Positions 62,951-64,000 of a stretch of DNA of 64,000 nt are shown here, in pieces (the first letter of the stretch is position 1; each line of letters begins with the position of its first letter). The position numbers and the translations under genes were made by a program. The DNA is from Acuticoccus sp. I52.16.1. GTDB lineage: Bacteria > Pseudomonadota > Alphaproteobacteria > Rhizobiales > Amorphaceae. Location: NCBI RefSeq assembly GCF_022865125.1, contig NZ_CP094828.1, forward strand, positions 4,519,219-4,583,218. The letters run 5' to 3'. Below the pieces are notes generated by a model, which ran no database searches, was not told the origin of the DNA, and saw only the letters and a list, made by a program, of their open reading frames with translations.

Positions 62951-64000
62951 ATGATCCCGAGATATAGCCGCCCCGAGATGGCGAACATCTGGTCGCCGGA
63001 ATCGAAATTCCGCATCTGGTTCGAGATCGAGGCGGCGGCCGCCGAGGCGATGGCCGAGCTGGGCGCCATCCCCGCCGAGGCCGCGCGCATCATCCGCGAG
63101 CGCGGCGGCGCGGCCACGTTCGACGTCGACCGGATCGACGAGATCGAGCGCGAGACGCGCCACGACGTCATCGCCTTCCTGACCCATCTGGCCGAGATCG
63201 TCGGCCCGGAGGCGCGCTTCGTGCACCAGGGGATGACCTCCTCGGACGTGCTCGACACGACGCTCGCCGTCCAACTGATGCGCGCCAGCGACCTCCTCAT
63301 CAGCGATGTCGAGGCGCTGCTGGCGGCCCTCGAGCGCCGCGCCCTCGAGCACAAGCTCACCCCCACGATCGGCCGCAGCCACGGCATCCATGCCGAACCG
63401 ACCACCTTCGGCCTCAAGCTCGCCCAGGCCTACGCCGAGTTCGAGCGCAACCACGCCCGCCTGGTCGCCGCCCGCGCCGAGATCGCCACCTGCGCCATCT
63501 CCGGCGCCGTCGGCACCTTCGCGCACATCGACCCGCGCGTGGAGGCGCACGTCGCCGCCAAGCTGGGCCTCGCCGTCGAGCCGATCTCGACGCAGGTGAT
63601 CCCGCGCGACCGGCACGCGGCATTCTTCGCGACGCTCGGCGTGGTGGCGTCCTCGGTGGAGCGGCTGGCGACGGAGATCCGCCACCTCCAGCGCACCGAA
63701 GTGGGCGAGGCGGAGGAGGCCTTCGGCAAGGGGCAGAAGGGCTCCTCGGCGATGCCGCACAAGAAGAACCCGGTGCTGACCGAGAACCTCACCGGCCTCG
63801 CCCGCATGGTGCGCGCCTATGCGCTCCCCGCGATGGAGAACGTCGCGCTGTGGCACGAGCGGGACATCTCCCATTCCTCGGTGGAGCGGATGATCGGCCC
63901 GGACGCGACCGTGACGCTCGACTTCGCGCTGGCGCGGCTGACCGGCGTGGTCGACGGGCTGGTGGTGAAGACCGACCGCATGGCGCAGAACCTGGCGCAG
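62951..64000 (+). CDS. purB: Adenylosuccinate lyase, N-terminal 350 residues
   Basis: The gene runs off the right edge; the family length is about 435. MIPRYSRPEMANIWSPESKF at the start, HQGMTSSDVLDT near residue 96, GRSHGIHAEPTTFG with the catalytic His near 142, and the superfamily signature GSSAMPHKKNPVLTENL near 260 are all present. It cleaves SAICAR and adenylosuccinate in purine synthesis. An ACAAGGAG site lies seven bases before the ATG. Confidence 0.96.
   Translation, partial: MIPRYSRPEMANIWSPESKFRIWFEIEAAAAEAMAELGAIPAEAARIIRERGGAATFDVDRIDEIERETRHDVIAFLTHLAEIVGPEARFVHQGMTSSDVLDTTLAVQLMRASDLLISDVEALLAALERRALEHKLTPTIGRSHGIHAEPTTFGLKLAQAYAEFERNHARLVAARAEIATCAISGAVGTFAHIDPRVEAHVAAKLGLAVEPISTQVIPRDRHAAFFATLGVVASSVERLATEIRHLQRTEVGEAEEAFGKGQKGSSAMPHKKNPVLTENLTGLARMVRAYALPAMENVALWHERDISHSSVERMIGPDATVTLDFALARLTGVVDGLVVKTDRMAQNLAQ

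Overview
The window looks like a chromosomal segment of a GC-rich alphaproteobacterium, most likely a member of the Hyphomicrobiales (Rhizobiales). The evidence is the GC-rich codon use, the branched-chain-type urea transporter beside a urease operon, GatB, the bacterial glutamine-dependent NAD synthetase, and the ELM1-type and OafA-type surface-glycan genes. No genus is claimed. No insertion sequences, prophage genes, CRISPR arrays or rRNA genes were seen.

Region 1 (1-4.6 kb): the end of a [2Fe-2S]/FAD oxidoreductase operon on the minus strand. It is divergent from a DUF6282-type hydrolase, a PhyH-type dioxygenase and an AMP-forming ligase, and a perfect 7-1-7 palindrome lies between the two units.

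Region 2 (4.6-22.0 kb): the main feature, a minus-strand gene train of about 17 kb for amide and urea use. In transcription order it is amiC (cytoplasmic amide sensor), amiR (ANTAR antiterminator), urtABCDE (ABC uptake), ureE, ureF, fused ureAB, ureC, ureG, ureD, an alpha/beta hydrolase, amiE (aliphatic amidase), an AmiB/NorQ-type AAA ATPase and a NorD-type VWA protein. Inside the amiR-urtA gap is a hairpin whose six-base loop fits the ANTAR target rule (A at position 1, G at position 4). This suggests that one ligand-controlled antitermination switch governs import, urea hydrolysis and amide hydrolysis together.

Region 3 (22-31 kb): a divergent tripartite tricarboxylate transporter (tctCBA) with a strong terminator; a dumbbell protein with two copies of one small domain joined by a histone-H1-like Lys/Ala linker; an overlapping cytochrome P450 and lysophospholipid acyltransferase pair; and rpsD.

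Region 4 (31-42 kb): mostly housekeeping. It holds a cation efflux protein, RNase T2, gatB, an OxyR-like LysR regulator without the resolving cysteine, mgtE, tRNA-Leu(GAG), lipB and nadE. A textbook CRP-type site lies upstream of a 65-residue ORF.

Region 5 (42-50 kb): a surface-glycan block (sulfotransferase, GT4, GT2 and an unknown 435-residue protein). It is followed by two convergent proteins that share four copies of an apparently unnamed domain of about 130 residues. A 20-bp tandem repeat lies in the divergent promoter region between these units.

Region 6 (50-64 kb): a Crp/Fnr regulator, a CHASE2 adenylate/guanylate cyclase and a FecR-domain protein (a probable cyclic-nucleotide module); a methyltransferase; an RND efflux pair; ELM1-like and DxD glycosyltransferases; an OafA-type acyltransferase; an XRE regulator; and the start of purB.

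Starts were chosen from ribosome-binding sites, overlaps and family length. Functions rest on recognised motifs, not on database searches.
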